Source of the DNA: an uncultured Rubritalea sp.
GTDB taxonomy: Bacteria; Verrucomicrobiota; Verrucomicrobiia; Verrucomicrobiales; Akkermansiaceae
Length of the DNA: 64,000 bases
NCBI GenBank assembly: GCA_937981665.1
Contig: CALJOJ010000007.1
Coordinates: 1-64,000, forward strand
Direction: 5' to 3'
Position numbers and translations under genes: made by a program. Shown here piece after piece: positions 39,523 to 48,080 of the stretch. Every line of letters starts with the position of its first letter. Position 1 is the first letter of the stretch. The notes beneath the pieces were generated by a model. The model was not told the origin of the DNA. It was given only the letters and a program-made list of their open reading frames with translations, and ran no database searches.

Positions 39523-40198
39523 ATGAAATTCACCAAGCTATATCTCCTACCCTCCGTCGTTTTATTCACTCTCTGCTCCTCTAAACTTATCGCTCAAGAT
39601 AAACCTCTGACTGCTAGTATTGCGGCTATTTCAGCCACTGCTGGATATGACAGGGACGATGAAGACACCAAAAGCCTATTCTATCACAATCCACAACCTG
39701 AGCTAAAATACACCTTCCTCGTAAAAGCCAACAACATCGTTCAGATCATGGAAAACACCCTCGTCGTAGAAGGAGACAAGACCTGGGAATGTGGCATATT
39801 TAACACAACTAGTGAAAACTCCAAAGCCACTTCATTTTCCATCCACAAGAAAGGCTCCTTCATGAATCTCAGCGAGCTCAAGTTTAAGGGAGCCATCGAT
39901 ATTCAAATCGGAGAGGAACTTATCAAAAAAAGACTTCAACTTAGATGCTTTTGATAAGCCCGTTACTGTTGATGCCTTCACGATCATCATGAAAAAAGGG
40001 TCACTCCAAGTCACGGGAGATTATGCACTCATCAAGCAAATCATAATCACACTCAACGGCAAAGAGATTAAATCGCTAAGTAGTAACTGGTCAGATATAA
40101 AGAAGACTTACAACTTCGACGGCATCGACACAGGTGCTAAGGTTTCACTCAGTTACTGGTCCGGCATTAACACTAAGAAAGTACAGTTCTCTAACTAA
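39523..40198 (+). pseudogene. Secreted protein of unknown function, split by a +1 frameshift at an A7 run
   Basis: The first part (143 codons, signal peptide MKFTKLYLLPSVVLFTLCSSKLIA) runs to a TGA at 39954. If one A is dropped from the seven-A run at 39925-39931, the frame continues LIKKDFNLDAFDKPVTVDAF into the ORF that ends at 40198 (VQFSN), giving a single protein of about 224 residues with beta-rich repeats. No family is recognised. The two parts fit together without a gap, so this is a recent mutation, a sequencing error or slippage at the A run rather than two genes. Confidence 0.7.
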
Positions 40199-40232
40199 TT
40201 AAACTCCGCGTCTTATTCTTTACTAAAGTACC

Positions 40233-41105
40233 ATGCCATCCATTGATACCACACACCTCATTGCCGAGCACATTACTAGTCTTGAACTTGCTGAAGAATA
40301 TCAAGCTGTCAAACTATCTAATAAACACGGCACTACCACCATCGCTCTGCATGGCGCCCATGTGATAGAATACACCCCAGCAGATCAAAAAACTGTCCTA
40401 TTCACTAGCGAACAGGCTATCTACAGAGAAGGCAAAGCCATTCGTGGTGGCATACCCATCTGCTGGCCGTGGTTCAATGCACACCCCATTGATGACTCCT
40501 TACCTTCTCATGGCTATGCACGCGCACAGTTCTGGAGAATGATAAATTCATCACATACTAACGATGTGACATCGGTAACTCTAGAGTTCAGCATCGAAAC
40601 ACTTAAAGCTCAAGTCATCATCACGTTAAGCCACCAGTTAGACATCGCTCTAACAAGTACTAACATTTCTAACGAATCCCAGACTGTAGGCGGTGCACTT
40701 CACACCTACTTCCAGCTCTCTCACATCTCTAACTGCACACTCTCAGGACTCGATAGTGTTTCATACATCGACACTGTAGCCGGAGCGAACTCCCAAAAGA
40801 AACAATCCGGCGACATCAACATCACCGAGGAAACTGACCGCATCTACGAGAACACGAGCGCAACAGTGCGTATCTATGATGCTGAGTGGCATCGTGATAT
40901 CGCCATTCAGAAGTCCGGAAGCCGATCCACCGTCGTCTGGAATCCGTGGATAGAAAAATCCCAAAGCATGGGAGACCTCGGTAATGAGAACTACCTCCAC
41001 TTTGTCTGTGTCGAAGCCGCCAATGCACGTTCAGATGTCTACCAGCTAGCCCCAGGTGACACACACACACTGAGCACCACCATCACATCACTCTCGAGAG
41101 CTTAA
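40233..41105 (+). CDS. D-hexose-6-phosphate mutarotase (YeaD-type aldose 1-epimerase family)
   Basis: 290 residues. GAHVIEYTPADQKTVLFTSEQAIYREGKAIRGGIPICWPWF is the family's sugar-binding start; LPSHGYARAQFW, ALHTYFQLSHI (His) and VWNPWIEKSQSMGDLGNENYLHFVCVEAAN complete it. It interconverts alpha and beta anomers of hexose 6-phosphates in the cytoplasm. It is 34 nt after the split gene and 15 nt before mutY. Confidence 0.9.
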   Translation: MPSIDTTHLIAEHITSLELAEEYQAVKLSNKHGTTTIALHGAHVIEYTPADQKTVLFTSEQAIYREGKAIRGGIPICWPWFNAHPIDDSLPSHGYARAQFWRMINSSHTNDVTSVTLEFSIETLKAQVIITLSHQLDIALTSTNISNESQTVGGALHTYFQLSHISNCTLSGLDSVSYIDTVAGANSQKKQSGDINITEETDRIYENTSATVRIYDAEWHRDIAIQKSGSRSTVVWNPWIEKSQSMGDLGNENYLHFVCVEAANARSDVYQLAPGDTHTLSTTITSLSRA

Positions 41106-41120
41106 CACTCATCACCATTT

Positions 41121-42140
41121 ATGACCCCACTGGAGTCCCCTGACATATTCCAAACCGCCCTCACCAACTGGTTCGATGCAGTAGCAAAGCCATATCCTTG
41201 GCGTAAAACTACCGATCCTTGGCATATTCTAGTCTCAGAAATCATGCTCCAGCAGACTCAGGTCGCCACCGTTCTTAATAAGAACTTCTTCACTAACTTC
41301 ATTCAGAAATTCCCCACTCCAGCAATAATGGCGAAAGCCACTGAGCAGGAAATACTCAGCGCATGGGAAGGGCTAGGCTACTATCGCAGAGTCCGCAACC
41401 TTCAGAAAGCAGCCATCGCCATCTGCGAGGATCACGGTGGTAACTTCCCTACAGACTACTTAGAAATCTTAGATCTACCAGGCATCGGTAAATACACTGC
41501 TGGAGCAGTCAGCTCATTCGCTTACAATAAACCACAACCAATCGTAGATGCGAACGTAGCGCGTATCTTCTCTCGCCTCTTCAACTACCAAGAACGTGTG
41601 GATACTAGCAAAGCTCAAAAGCAGCTCTGGGAATGGGCTGAGCAACTACTCTCACACGATAATCCGAGAGCCTATAACTCCGCCCTGATGGAACTGGGCC
41701 AACAAACCTGTTCTAACAAAGCTCCAAAATGCGAGCTCTGTGTGATTAAAACTTTCTGCACTGCTATTGAACCAGAAAGCTTACCACATAAGAAAGCTGC
41801 CAAGAAAGCAGTCCTAGTCGAAGAATTCGCCCTCTTCTGTATCGATGATGATAAACGCATCCTTCTCCAGCAAGAAGCCAGCGCTGAACGCCGTGCCGGA
41901 ATGTGGAAACTCCCACTCAGAGAATTTGCTCAGACAGAATCTCTCACACTACTCAGTAAGTCTAGTTACGCTATCACCCACCACAAAGTCACCCTTCGAG
42001 TGTTCCAGTGTCCCCCCCAAACCCTACCTCCAGTAGAGCAATCACAAGAGAACTGGCATAACCTCAGTGACCTAACAGAACTACCAATGCCTAGTCCTTT
42101 CAGAAAGGTCCTGAACCAGCTTCTAAAGGACCACTTCTAA
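41121..42140 (+). CDS. mutY: A/G-specific adenine glycosylase
   Basis: 339 residues. PYPWRKTTDPWHILVSEIMLQQTQVATV holds the catalytic Glu; LDLPGIGKYTAGAVSSFAYNKPQPIVDANVARIFSR is the helix-hairpin-helix with the key Asp. The iron-sulfur cluster loop C-x6-C-x2-C-x5-C is complete (TCSNKAPKCELCVIKTFC). The C-terminal Nudix-like domain recognises 8-oxo-G. It removes A mispaired with 8-oxoG. A MutT-like gene at 53.8 kb is broken, which leaves the GO repair set in this window with MutY only. Confidence 0.95.
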   Translation: MTPLESPDIFQTALTNWFDAVAKPYPWRKTTDPWHILVSEIMLQQTQVATVLNKNFFTNFIQKFPTPAIMAKATEQEILSAWEGLGYYRRVRNLQKAAIAICEDHGGNFPTDYLEILDLPGIGKYTAGAVSSFAYNKPQPIVDANVARIFSRLFNYQERVDTSKAQKQLWEWAEQLLSHDNPRAYNSALMELGQQTCSNKAPKCELCVIKTFCTAIEPESLPHKKAAKKAVLVEEFALFCIDDDKRILLQQEASAERRAGMWKLPLREFAQTESLTLLSKSSYAITHHKVTLRVFQCPPQTLPPVEQSQENWHNLSDLTELPMPSPFRKVLNQLLKDHF

Positions 42141-42202
42141 TACACAGAAACCTCCTACAACCAAAAAATCACACACTAGCTAAAGTGTGTGATTTAGAAA
42201 AA

Positions 42203-42279
42203 TGGTACGCCCGTAGGGAGTCGAACCCCAAACCTCCTGATCCGTAGTCAAGCGCTCTATCCAATTGAGCTACGGGCGC
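42203..42279 (-). tRNA. tRNA-Arg(ACG), copy 1
   Basis: 77 bases with all four arms: GCGCCCG acceptor, D arm GCTC...GAGC, anticodon loop CTACGGA (ACG, read as ICG), T loop TTCGACT, and an encoded CCA end. It is identical to the copy 37 bases away. Confidence 0.95.
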
Positions 42280-42315
42280 ATAGTATGATACTAAGATATA
42301 TATTAAGCTAACAAG

Positions 42316-42392
42316 TGGTACGCCCGTAGGGAGTCGAACCCCAAACCTCCTGATCCGTAGTCAAGCGCTCTATCCAATTGAGCTACGGGCGC
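42316..42392 (-). tRNA. tRNA-Arg(ACG), copy 2
   Basis: Identical over 77 bases to the copy at 42203-42279, including the encoded CCA. On the minus strand it comes first, and the two are probably processed from one transcript. The rest of the gap 42141-42502 shows nothing else. Confidence 0.95.
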
Positions 42393-42502
42393 ATCTTATC
42401 TTGCTTAATGTACTGTGTGATTTACTCACTTAGTTCGGGCGAGAAAAAACATTACTTTAATGTTTTTGTCAAGCCAACTTCGGTAGTTTTACCAAAGAAA
42501 AT

Positions 42503-42868
42503 TTACTCGGAAACTTCATTCACATCGCCGGCCGTAGGAAGCTGATCCACTTCATCAAGAAGGTTCACAATCCCCACCCCACGCTCCGTTGAAGTATCTC
42601 CTCTAAACATAAGGATTGGTGTACAGCGTAGAGTGATTCGCTTATTCACTCTAGACTGAATACTCCCTTTATTAGAGGTAAGTTTTTCTAACACCTTATC
42701 CATATGGCCACCCAGCACGCTGACAAATACCTTTGCTTCACGTAAGTCTTGAGTAACCTCAACATCACTAATAGTAACTAGCGAGTTCTTAAACTCGAAG
42801 TCCTTCTGAACGATGCTACTGATCTCACGCTTCATGAGTTCGTTGATTCTATCTAGACGCTGGGACAT
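42503..42868 (-). CDS. rbfA: Ribosome-binding factor A
   Basis: 121 residues. RLDRINELMKREISSIVQKDF at the N-terminus, VTISDVEVTQDLREAKVFVSVLG in the KH-like core, and RVNKRITLRCTPILMF fit RbfA, which matures the 5' end of 16S rRNA in the 30S subunit. The tail includes the common ERG...LLDEV stretch. It lies 26 nt after infB; nusA-infB-rbfA is a near-universal order. Confidence 0.93.
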   Translation of the reverse strand: MSQRLDRINELMKREISSIVQKDFEFKNSLVTISDVEVTQDLREAKVFVSVLGGHMDKVLEKLTSNKGSIQSRVNKRITLRCTPILMFRGDTSTERGVGIVNLLDEVDQLPTAGDVNEVSE

Positions 42869-42894
42869 GTATTGTTAGATTAAATTTACTACTA

Positions 42895-45087
42895 CTAGAG
42901 CGTCTGAGCTACCTTCTCAAGATTATAACATTCAATGATGTCATCCTCAGCGTAGCCATCGAAACTACCGAGACGGATACCACATTCGATACCAGTCTTA
43001 ACCTCTTGAACTTCATCCATGAAGCGACGAAGTGTAGACATTTTACCATCAAATACCGGAATACCATCACGAATGACACGGGCATGAGCCTTTCTGTCAA
43101 CCTTACCGTCTTGGATAATACAACCCGCAGCCTTACCTTTGTTCACCTTGAACACCTGCTTCACTAGTGCGTGACCAATAATAGACTCGCGAGTCTCAGG
43201 CTCAAGAAGACCAAGCATGCTCTCGTTCACAGTATCGATAAGTTCATAAACGATCGAGTAGAGTTTAATTTCTACACCTTCACGTTTTGCTGCTGTAACA
43301 GCTTTACCTTCTACCTTCGTATTAAATCCTAGAATAGTAGCTCCTGCAGAACTTGCGAGCATTACGTCAGATTCAGTGATAGCTCCGGCAGCCGCATGGA
43401 GGAATTTAGCCTCGACCTTCTCAGACTCGATCTCTTCGATCGCACCCTCGATAGCTCCTACTGAACCTTGAACATCTGTCTTAAGAATAAGCTGGAGACG
43501 CGCTTTCCCCCCTCCCTCTTGAGCGAAGGAAAGAATGTCTTTCATACGAGTTATCTTCTTACCGCCGAGACGCGTTTGTCTGCGTTCGGTCTGGCGTTCT
43601 TCAGAAAGTTTCTTAGCAGCTCTCTCAGATTCCATTTCTACCATTTCGTCACCGACATTAGGAAGCTCAGCAAAACCGATCACCTCTACAGGTGTAGCTG
43701 GTCCCGCTTCTGTAATACGCTTACCATTGTCATCGAGCATAGATTTAACCTTGCCCTGGAATGGTCCACAGATGAATGGCTGTCCAATTTTGAGCGTACC
43801 ATTCTGCACGATGACACTTGCTGTAGGGCCTTTACCTGACTGAATACTAGCTTCGATCACAACCGCACGTGCATTCGCAGATGGATTTGCTTTCAGTTCA
43901 AGAACTTCCGCCTGAAGAGCCATCAGCTCTAACAGATCATCCATTCCCTGACCAGTGATAGCAGATACCTGCACACATTCCGTGTCACCACCAAAGTCAA
44001 CTGGAGTAAGCCCATGTTCCATGAGCTGAGACATCGCCTTCATTGGGTCAGCTCCGTCCTTGTCACACTTATTGATAGCCACGATGATTGTCTTATCAGC
44101 TGCTTGCGCATGGCTGATCGCCTCTTTGGTCTGTGGCATGATACCATCATCCGCTGCGATAACTAGTACCACAATGTCCGTGATATCCGCTCCACGTGTT
44201 CTCATCTTAGAGAAAATAGCGTGCCCAGGAGTGTCTAAGAAAGTGATTGGTCTACCCTGATCATCAGTCACGGCATAAGCCCCGATGTGCTGAGTGATGC
44301 CACCGGCCTCACTTTTAGCTACGCGAGACTTTCTCACATAATCAAGAAGTGATGTCTTACCGTGGTCAACGTGTCCCATGAAAGTAATGATTGGCGCACG
44401 AAGCTGCAACTTATCTTCAGGCTCCTCTTCTTCTGGAGTAGGCTCTTCAAATTTCTCTTCCACCTTGTGGACACCAGCTCCCTTCTCACGCTTCTCGCGC
44501 TCACATTTGAAACCGTGAATAGCGCAAAGTTTCTCAGCGATATCTGGCTCAATAGCCTGTGTAGGTGCTACAAAAACCTCAAGCTTGATAAGGTCTGCCA
44601 TTAATTGGAACGGCTTTAGATCCATTATCTCAGCGAGTTCACTAACAATGATTGGTGGCTTAAGAAGAATGAACTTCTCACCATCTTCACCTTTAGTAGT
44701 AACCTCTACTGAAGGCTCACCAGAATTAGCTTCCTCCGCCGTATCATCCACCTTAGCTACTGCACCAGTTGCCTTTTCTTCAGATGCGCCAGAGCTACTA
44801 GGAAGTGCATCCTTTTTAGATGCTGCATTCTTAGCTTTTTTTGCTGCCGCTGCGGCTGCTTTCCCTTCATCAGAAAAGATATCAAGAGCCTCTCGCTTAT
44901 GATCATCCACAGTCTTCTTCTTAGATGCATTAGCTTCCTCTCGCTGACGCTGACGACGTGAGGGCTTAGAGTCTTCTGAGACTAGGTCTAAACTTGCCTT
45001 CTTCTTTATTTTATTATCTTTCTGATCAGCCATGGAGCCGTAAATTCTAGGTACTTGATTGATGCGGTACCCACTAAGAGTACTCAC
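42895..45087 (-). CDS. infB: Translation initiation factor IF-2
   Basis: 730 residues from a GTG at 45087; an ATG at 45033 ([12 protein letters not shown]) is an equally good start. The N-terminal 200 residues are Lys/Ala/Glu-rich and low-complexity. [22 protein letters not shown] is the IF2-N domain. The G domain has [20 protein letters not shown] and NKCDKDGAD; domains II-IV end with the initiator-tRNA-binding C2 domain ([23 protein letters not shown]). It positions fMet-tRNA on the 30S subunit. Confidence 0.97.
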   Translation of the reverse strand: MSTLSGYRINQVPRIYGSMADQKDNKIKKKASLDLVSEDSKPSRRQRQREEANASKKKTVDDHKREALDIFSDEGKAAAAAAKKAKNAASKKDALPSSSGASEEKATGAVAKVDDTAEEANSGEPSVEVTTKGEDGEKFILLKPPIIVSELAEIMDLKPFQLMADLIKLEVFVAPTQAIEPDIAEKLCAIHGFKCEREKREKGAGVHKVEEKFEEPTPEEEEPEDKLQLRAPIITFMGHVDHGKTSLLDYVRKSRVAKSEAGGITQHIGAYAVTDDQGRPITFLDTPGHAIFSKMRTRGADITDIVVLVIAADDGIMPQTKEAISHAQAADKTIIVAINKCDKDGADPMKAMSQLMEHGLTPVDFGGDTECVQVSAITGQGMDDLLELMALQAEVLELKANPSANARAVVIEASIQSGKGPTASVIVQNGTLKIGQPFICGPFQGKVKSMLDDNGKRITEAGPATPVEVIGFAELPNVGDEMVEMESERAAKKLSEERQTERRQTRLGGKKITRMKDILSFAQEGGGKARLQLILKTDVQGSVGAIEGAIEEIESEKVEAKFLHAAAGAITESDVMLASSAGATILGFNTKVEGKAVTAAKREGVEIKLYSIVYELIDTVNESMLGLLEPETRESIIGHALVKQVFKVNKGKAAGCIIQDGKVDRKAHARVIRDGIPVFDGKMSTLRRFMDEVQEVKTGIECGIRLGSFDGYAEDDIIECYNLEKVAQTL

Positions 45088-45124
45088 ATTTGATTGTTTA
45101 TTCTGCAGTTGGAGCTTAACTTAA

Positions 45125-46390
45125 TTAAGCTTCTGCTTGATTTTTCTTCACTGTTTCGAGAACAGTTACTGCTTCTTCTTCTGAAATTTCGAGCGCTCCT
45201 GAGATGTATTCTGCGTCCATTTGGAGCACCATCTCAGCATTCATACCACCAGCGCGGAACAGCTTATCAGCCTTCTCTTCGTCTAGTCCAGTAAGCCCAG
45301 CAATAGAACTAGCACCATCAGAAACACGCGCCTCAAACACTTCGTGCTGAGTCTCGTCCTTACTCACCTGCACATCCCAGCCCATTAGCCTAGATGTCAG
45401 TCTAGCATTCTGTCCACGACGGCCGATCGCTTTACTAAGCTCTTCTTCCGCCACAGTGACGTGTGCTACCTTCTTGTCTTGATCTAACTTGATAGAAGTA
45501 AGAACAGCTGGCTTGAGGGCCTCATGAAGAAATTCTTCAGGGTCGTCGCTCCAGCAAATGATGTCTACCTTCTCATTATTGAGCTCGCGAACGATATTCT
45601 TTACCCGTGCACCTCTGAGACCCACGCAAGCACCCACTGGGTCCACATTATCATCTTCACTAGAAACAGCAACTTTCGTCCTGTAACCAGCTTCACGAGC
45701 CACGCCTTTGATCTCCACTGTGTGGTCAGCAATCTCGCTCACCTCAGCTTCGAATAATCTACGCACGAAATTAGGATGACTACGTGAGAGAATAATCTCT
45801 GGTCCACGTGTCTCGTTTTCAACAGCTACTACATAAGCACGGATTCTATCCCCTACGTTATACTCCTCAGTATTCACGCGCTCACGAGAGCTCATCTTCC
45901 CTTCAAATTTTCCAAGATCCACCCAGACATCAGACTTCTCAAAACGTCTCACAGTACCGCTAACGATGTCTCCTGCACGGTCCTTGAACTCGTCATAAAT
46001 CATCTCTTTCTCTGCCTGCCGGAGGCGTTGCATCATAGTCTGCTTAGCAGTCTGCACCGCAATTCTCCCGAAGTTCTTCGGCGTAATGTTCAGCTCGATA
46101 GGATCACCTACCACTGCATCAGCTTTACTCTTCTTAGCGAGAGAGAGAGGCACTTCATTCCACTTATCAACGTACTCTTCATCTTCGATCGCCTTCAATG
46201 TAGCGTAGATAGTGATATCACCTTTACGAGTATCCACAGCTGCACGCATATCCTCGATAGCATCTGATCCCGCTACCATTTTACGGTAAGCAGACAAAAA
46301 TGCATACTGAAGCGCACCCACCACCTTATCGCGGTCAATACCCTTTTCCTTCTCGTAATAATCGATTAGTGCAACAATGTCGTTAGTCAT
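45125..46390 (-). CDS. nusA: Transcription termination/antitermination factor NusA
   Basis: 421 residues. The N-terminal polymerase-binding domain (VALIDYYEKEKGIDRDKVVGALQYAFLSAYRK), the S1 domain (GDIVSGTVRRFEKSDVWVDLGKFEGKMS), and two KH domains (VDPVGACVGLRGARVKNIVRELNNEKVDII; EEELSKAIGRRGQNARLTSRLMGWDVQV) are complete. The end carries only one short helix-hairpin repeat, so it lacks the full acidic repeats of E. coli NusA. It heads the nusA-infB-rbfA operon; a hairpin structure lies in its leader. Confidence 0.96.
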   Translation of the reverse strand: MTNDIVALIDYYEKEKGIDRDKVVGALQYAFLSAYRKMVAGSDAIEDMRAAVDTRKGDITIYATLKAIEDEEYVDKWNEVPLSLAKKSKADAVVGDPIELNITPKNFGRIAVQTAKQTMMQRLRQAEKEMIYDEFKDRAGDIVSGTVRRFEKSDVWVDLGKFEGKMSSRERVNTEEYNVGDRIRAYVVAVENETRGPEIILSRSHPNFVRRLFEAEVSEIADHTVEIKGVAREAGYRTKVAVSSEDDNVDPVGACVGLRGARVKNIVRELNNEKVDIICWSDDPEEFLHEALKPAVLTSIKLDQDKKVAHVTVAEEELSKAIGRRGQNARLTSRLMGWDVQVSKDETQHEVFEARVSDGASSIAGLTGLDEEKADKLFRAGGMNAEMVLQMDAEYISGALEISEEEAVTVLETVKKNQAEA

Positions 46391-46429
46391 GATTCTATTC
46401 TATTAATCTAATATATGATAAATTGTCTG

Positions 46430-46485
46430 CTCCAGATACACAAAAGAGTGGGTTAAAAAACCCACTCCCAAGATACTATCTGGAG
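46430..46485 (-). promoter_or_regulatory. Nested hairpin in the nusA leader, terminator-like
   Basis: On the minus strand, GAGTGGGTT-TTTT-AACCCACTC is a perfect 9-bp hairpin followed by TTTTG, and it is enclosed by a second 9-bp pair, CTCCAGATA with TATCTGGAG. It ends about 40 bases before the nusA ATG. It could be an attenuator or stability element of the nusA operon, or the terminator of the lipoprotein gene that lies 180 bases upstream. Confidence 0.55.
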
Positions 46486-46664
46486 TTGTGTGTTGGTCTT
46501 ATGAGCTACTCCACATTAAATTGCAAGCAAATTAACTAGTTAATCACAACGCCTCCAAGCTTCTGAACAGAACCACGAGAAGCACAAAAAAACATAAACT
46601 CACCCCGCAACATCCATTATCTCGACTAAAAAGCCATGAGCAACAAAGTGGCAATGGTAAACAT

Positions 46665-47066
46665 TTACCTAACCTTAGTCCAATTGCCTTTCACTTCAGG
46701 CAGAACAACACCATCAAACCCTGTCTCTAAAAAGCTTTGCTTCTTAAAATCAATCGATAAACCGTAATATTTATTCTGGAAAAACCTAAACTCATTAGCC
46801 GTGTGCTTCATCCCAGTCACCCAGCCACCACCTGAGCTATTATCACTCATATCCATTGAAGGAACACCATCTTGCCAGTTTAACACCACATACTTCTGAC
46901 TCGCCGCAGAATTATCCAGCTTGATCAAAGTCGGCTCATCATATTCACCAGATCCGCCGACTCCATCTATAGCCATAACACCGAGCATAGCAACCTCTAC
47001 ACAAGATGAACTAACAGCAGAAACAGCGATAACAGATAGAGCGGCAAAAATTGGGATTTTTTTCAT
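46665..47066 (-). CDS. Small putative lipoprotein, unknown function
   Basis: 133 residues. MKKIPIFAALSVIAVSAVSSSC is a signal peptide with a lipobox Cys at 22. The mature part holds a Gly-rich region (AIDGVGGSGEYDEP), then WQDGVPSMDMSDNSSGGGWVTGMKHTANEFRFFQNKYYG. No family is recognised. It is probably anchored to a membrane facing the periplasm. Confidence 0.6.
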   Translation of the reverse strand: MKKIPIFAALSVIAVSAVSSSCVEVAMLGVMAIDGVGGSGEYDEPTLIKLDNSAASQKYVVLNWQDGVPSMDMSDNSSGGGWVTGMKHTANEFRFFQNKYYGLSIDFKKQSFLETGFDGVVLPEVKGNWTKVR

Positions 47067-47189
47067 AGTGGTTCGGAGCTTAATGAGCGATAGATCAATA
47101 GCACAAAGCCTCCATCATGCAAGAACCAGTATACAATAGACCAAAGGCCTGTTTCAACCCGCAAGTCGGTGTCTCCCTCTAACAAACAT

Positions 47190-47226
47190 AAAAAAGCTAA
47201 AACCCTCAATGAGGACTCCAGCTTTG
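47190..47226 (-). terminator. Rho-independent terminator
   Basis: On the minus strand, AAAGCT and AGCTTT enclose an inner CCTCA-TTGAGG hairpin, with six T at the end. It lies about 37 bases past the stop of the lipoprotein gene at 47263. Confidence 0.7.
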
Positions 47227-47262
47227 AAATTTTTTGAATACTCTAAGTACTAGATTTTAATC

Positions 47263-47745
47263 TTACCACTCAAGAGTGAGTGTACCTTGAGGTGCAGAAG
47301 TTGCATTAACTTCCCATCTGTTTCCGATATTGATCCTGTATATTCCTTTCTCTACTCTTTGTGTAACAGAACCTTTTTTAAGCTCTTCAAGGTCGATACT
47401 GTAGCTTCTTCCACCGTGGATATTAGTAAGTGAAAGATCGATGATTTCAAGATTATCAAGAGCTGCTTCAATTTCTACAGCACCTTCTTCTTTGCCGATC
47501 TCGAAAGTAGAACCATTACTTAGAACAAAGTTGCCAATAGCTGCATCCCATGAACCACTTGTCGCTCCTTGTCTGTGAAGGAAGTTGCCTCCTCCACTGT
47601 GTGGGGTATAGCTAGAAACGCTAGCGCTGTCGTATGCAGAGATGCCACTTTCAGCGGCTTTATTTGCGAAGAAATTATTAGGTCTGTACTGACAAGATGA
47701 CATCACTGCGCAGCCTAGTGATAGGCTAATTAAACTAGTTTTCAT
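47263..47745 (-). CDS. Putative lipoprotein, unknown function
   Basis: 160 residues from the ATG at 47745 (MKTSLISLSLGCAVMSSC); a start eight codons earlier is less likely since the lipoprotein signal begins here. Lipobox VMSSC, Cys18. The mature part is Ser/Gly-rich at first (SASVSSYTPHSGGGNF), then beta-rich with FEIGKEEGAVEIEAALDNLEIIDLSLTNIHGG. No family is recognised. Confidence 0.6.
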   Translation of the reverse strand: MKTSLISLSLGCAVMSSCQYRPNNFFANKAAESGISAYDSASVSSYTPHSGGGNFLHRQGATSGSWDAAIGNFVLSNGSTFEIGKEEGAVEIEAALDNLEIIDLSLTNIHGGRSYSIDLEELKKGSVTQRVEKGIYRINIGNRWEVNATSAPQGTLTLEW

Positions 47746-48080
47746 ATTTATTAAGATCAACGTATCAATCACCCATCCTGTTTTGATATTCCATTTGAAT
47801 TCTCTATAGCAGTATGAAATGAGTGAGCAATTACATTTAAGTATAATTACTATGAACGAAGTCCCCCCATCAAGGATTAATTTAGGGACTACCTAGATGA
47901 ATTTAAAATCACTAGTCAGCAAGCCACAACGAAACTCCCTCAAAACACTAGCAATCCTTTATTTTATAATAAAATAACAGATAAGACCAACCAGACGATA
48001 AACACCTAAATCGATGGCTAACAATTATCATTTTATGAGGAACTCAGTAATGAGTTACTGAGTTCCCCTAAAAAAATAGC
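47746..48080. other. 335-base gap with a 12-bp perfect palindrome near htpG
   Basis: No gene is seen beyond ORFs of under 30 codons. GGAACTCAGTAA, TGAG, TTACTGAGTTCC (48039-48066) is a perfect 12-bp hairpin 15 bases past the htpG stop. It has seven T on the htpG side but no T-run after it in either direction, so it is not a textbook terminator. It may protect the htpG 3' end. Confidence 0.5.
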
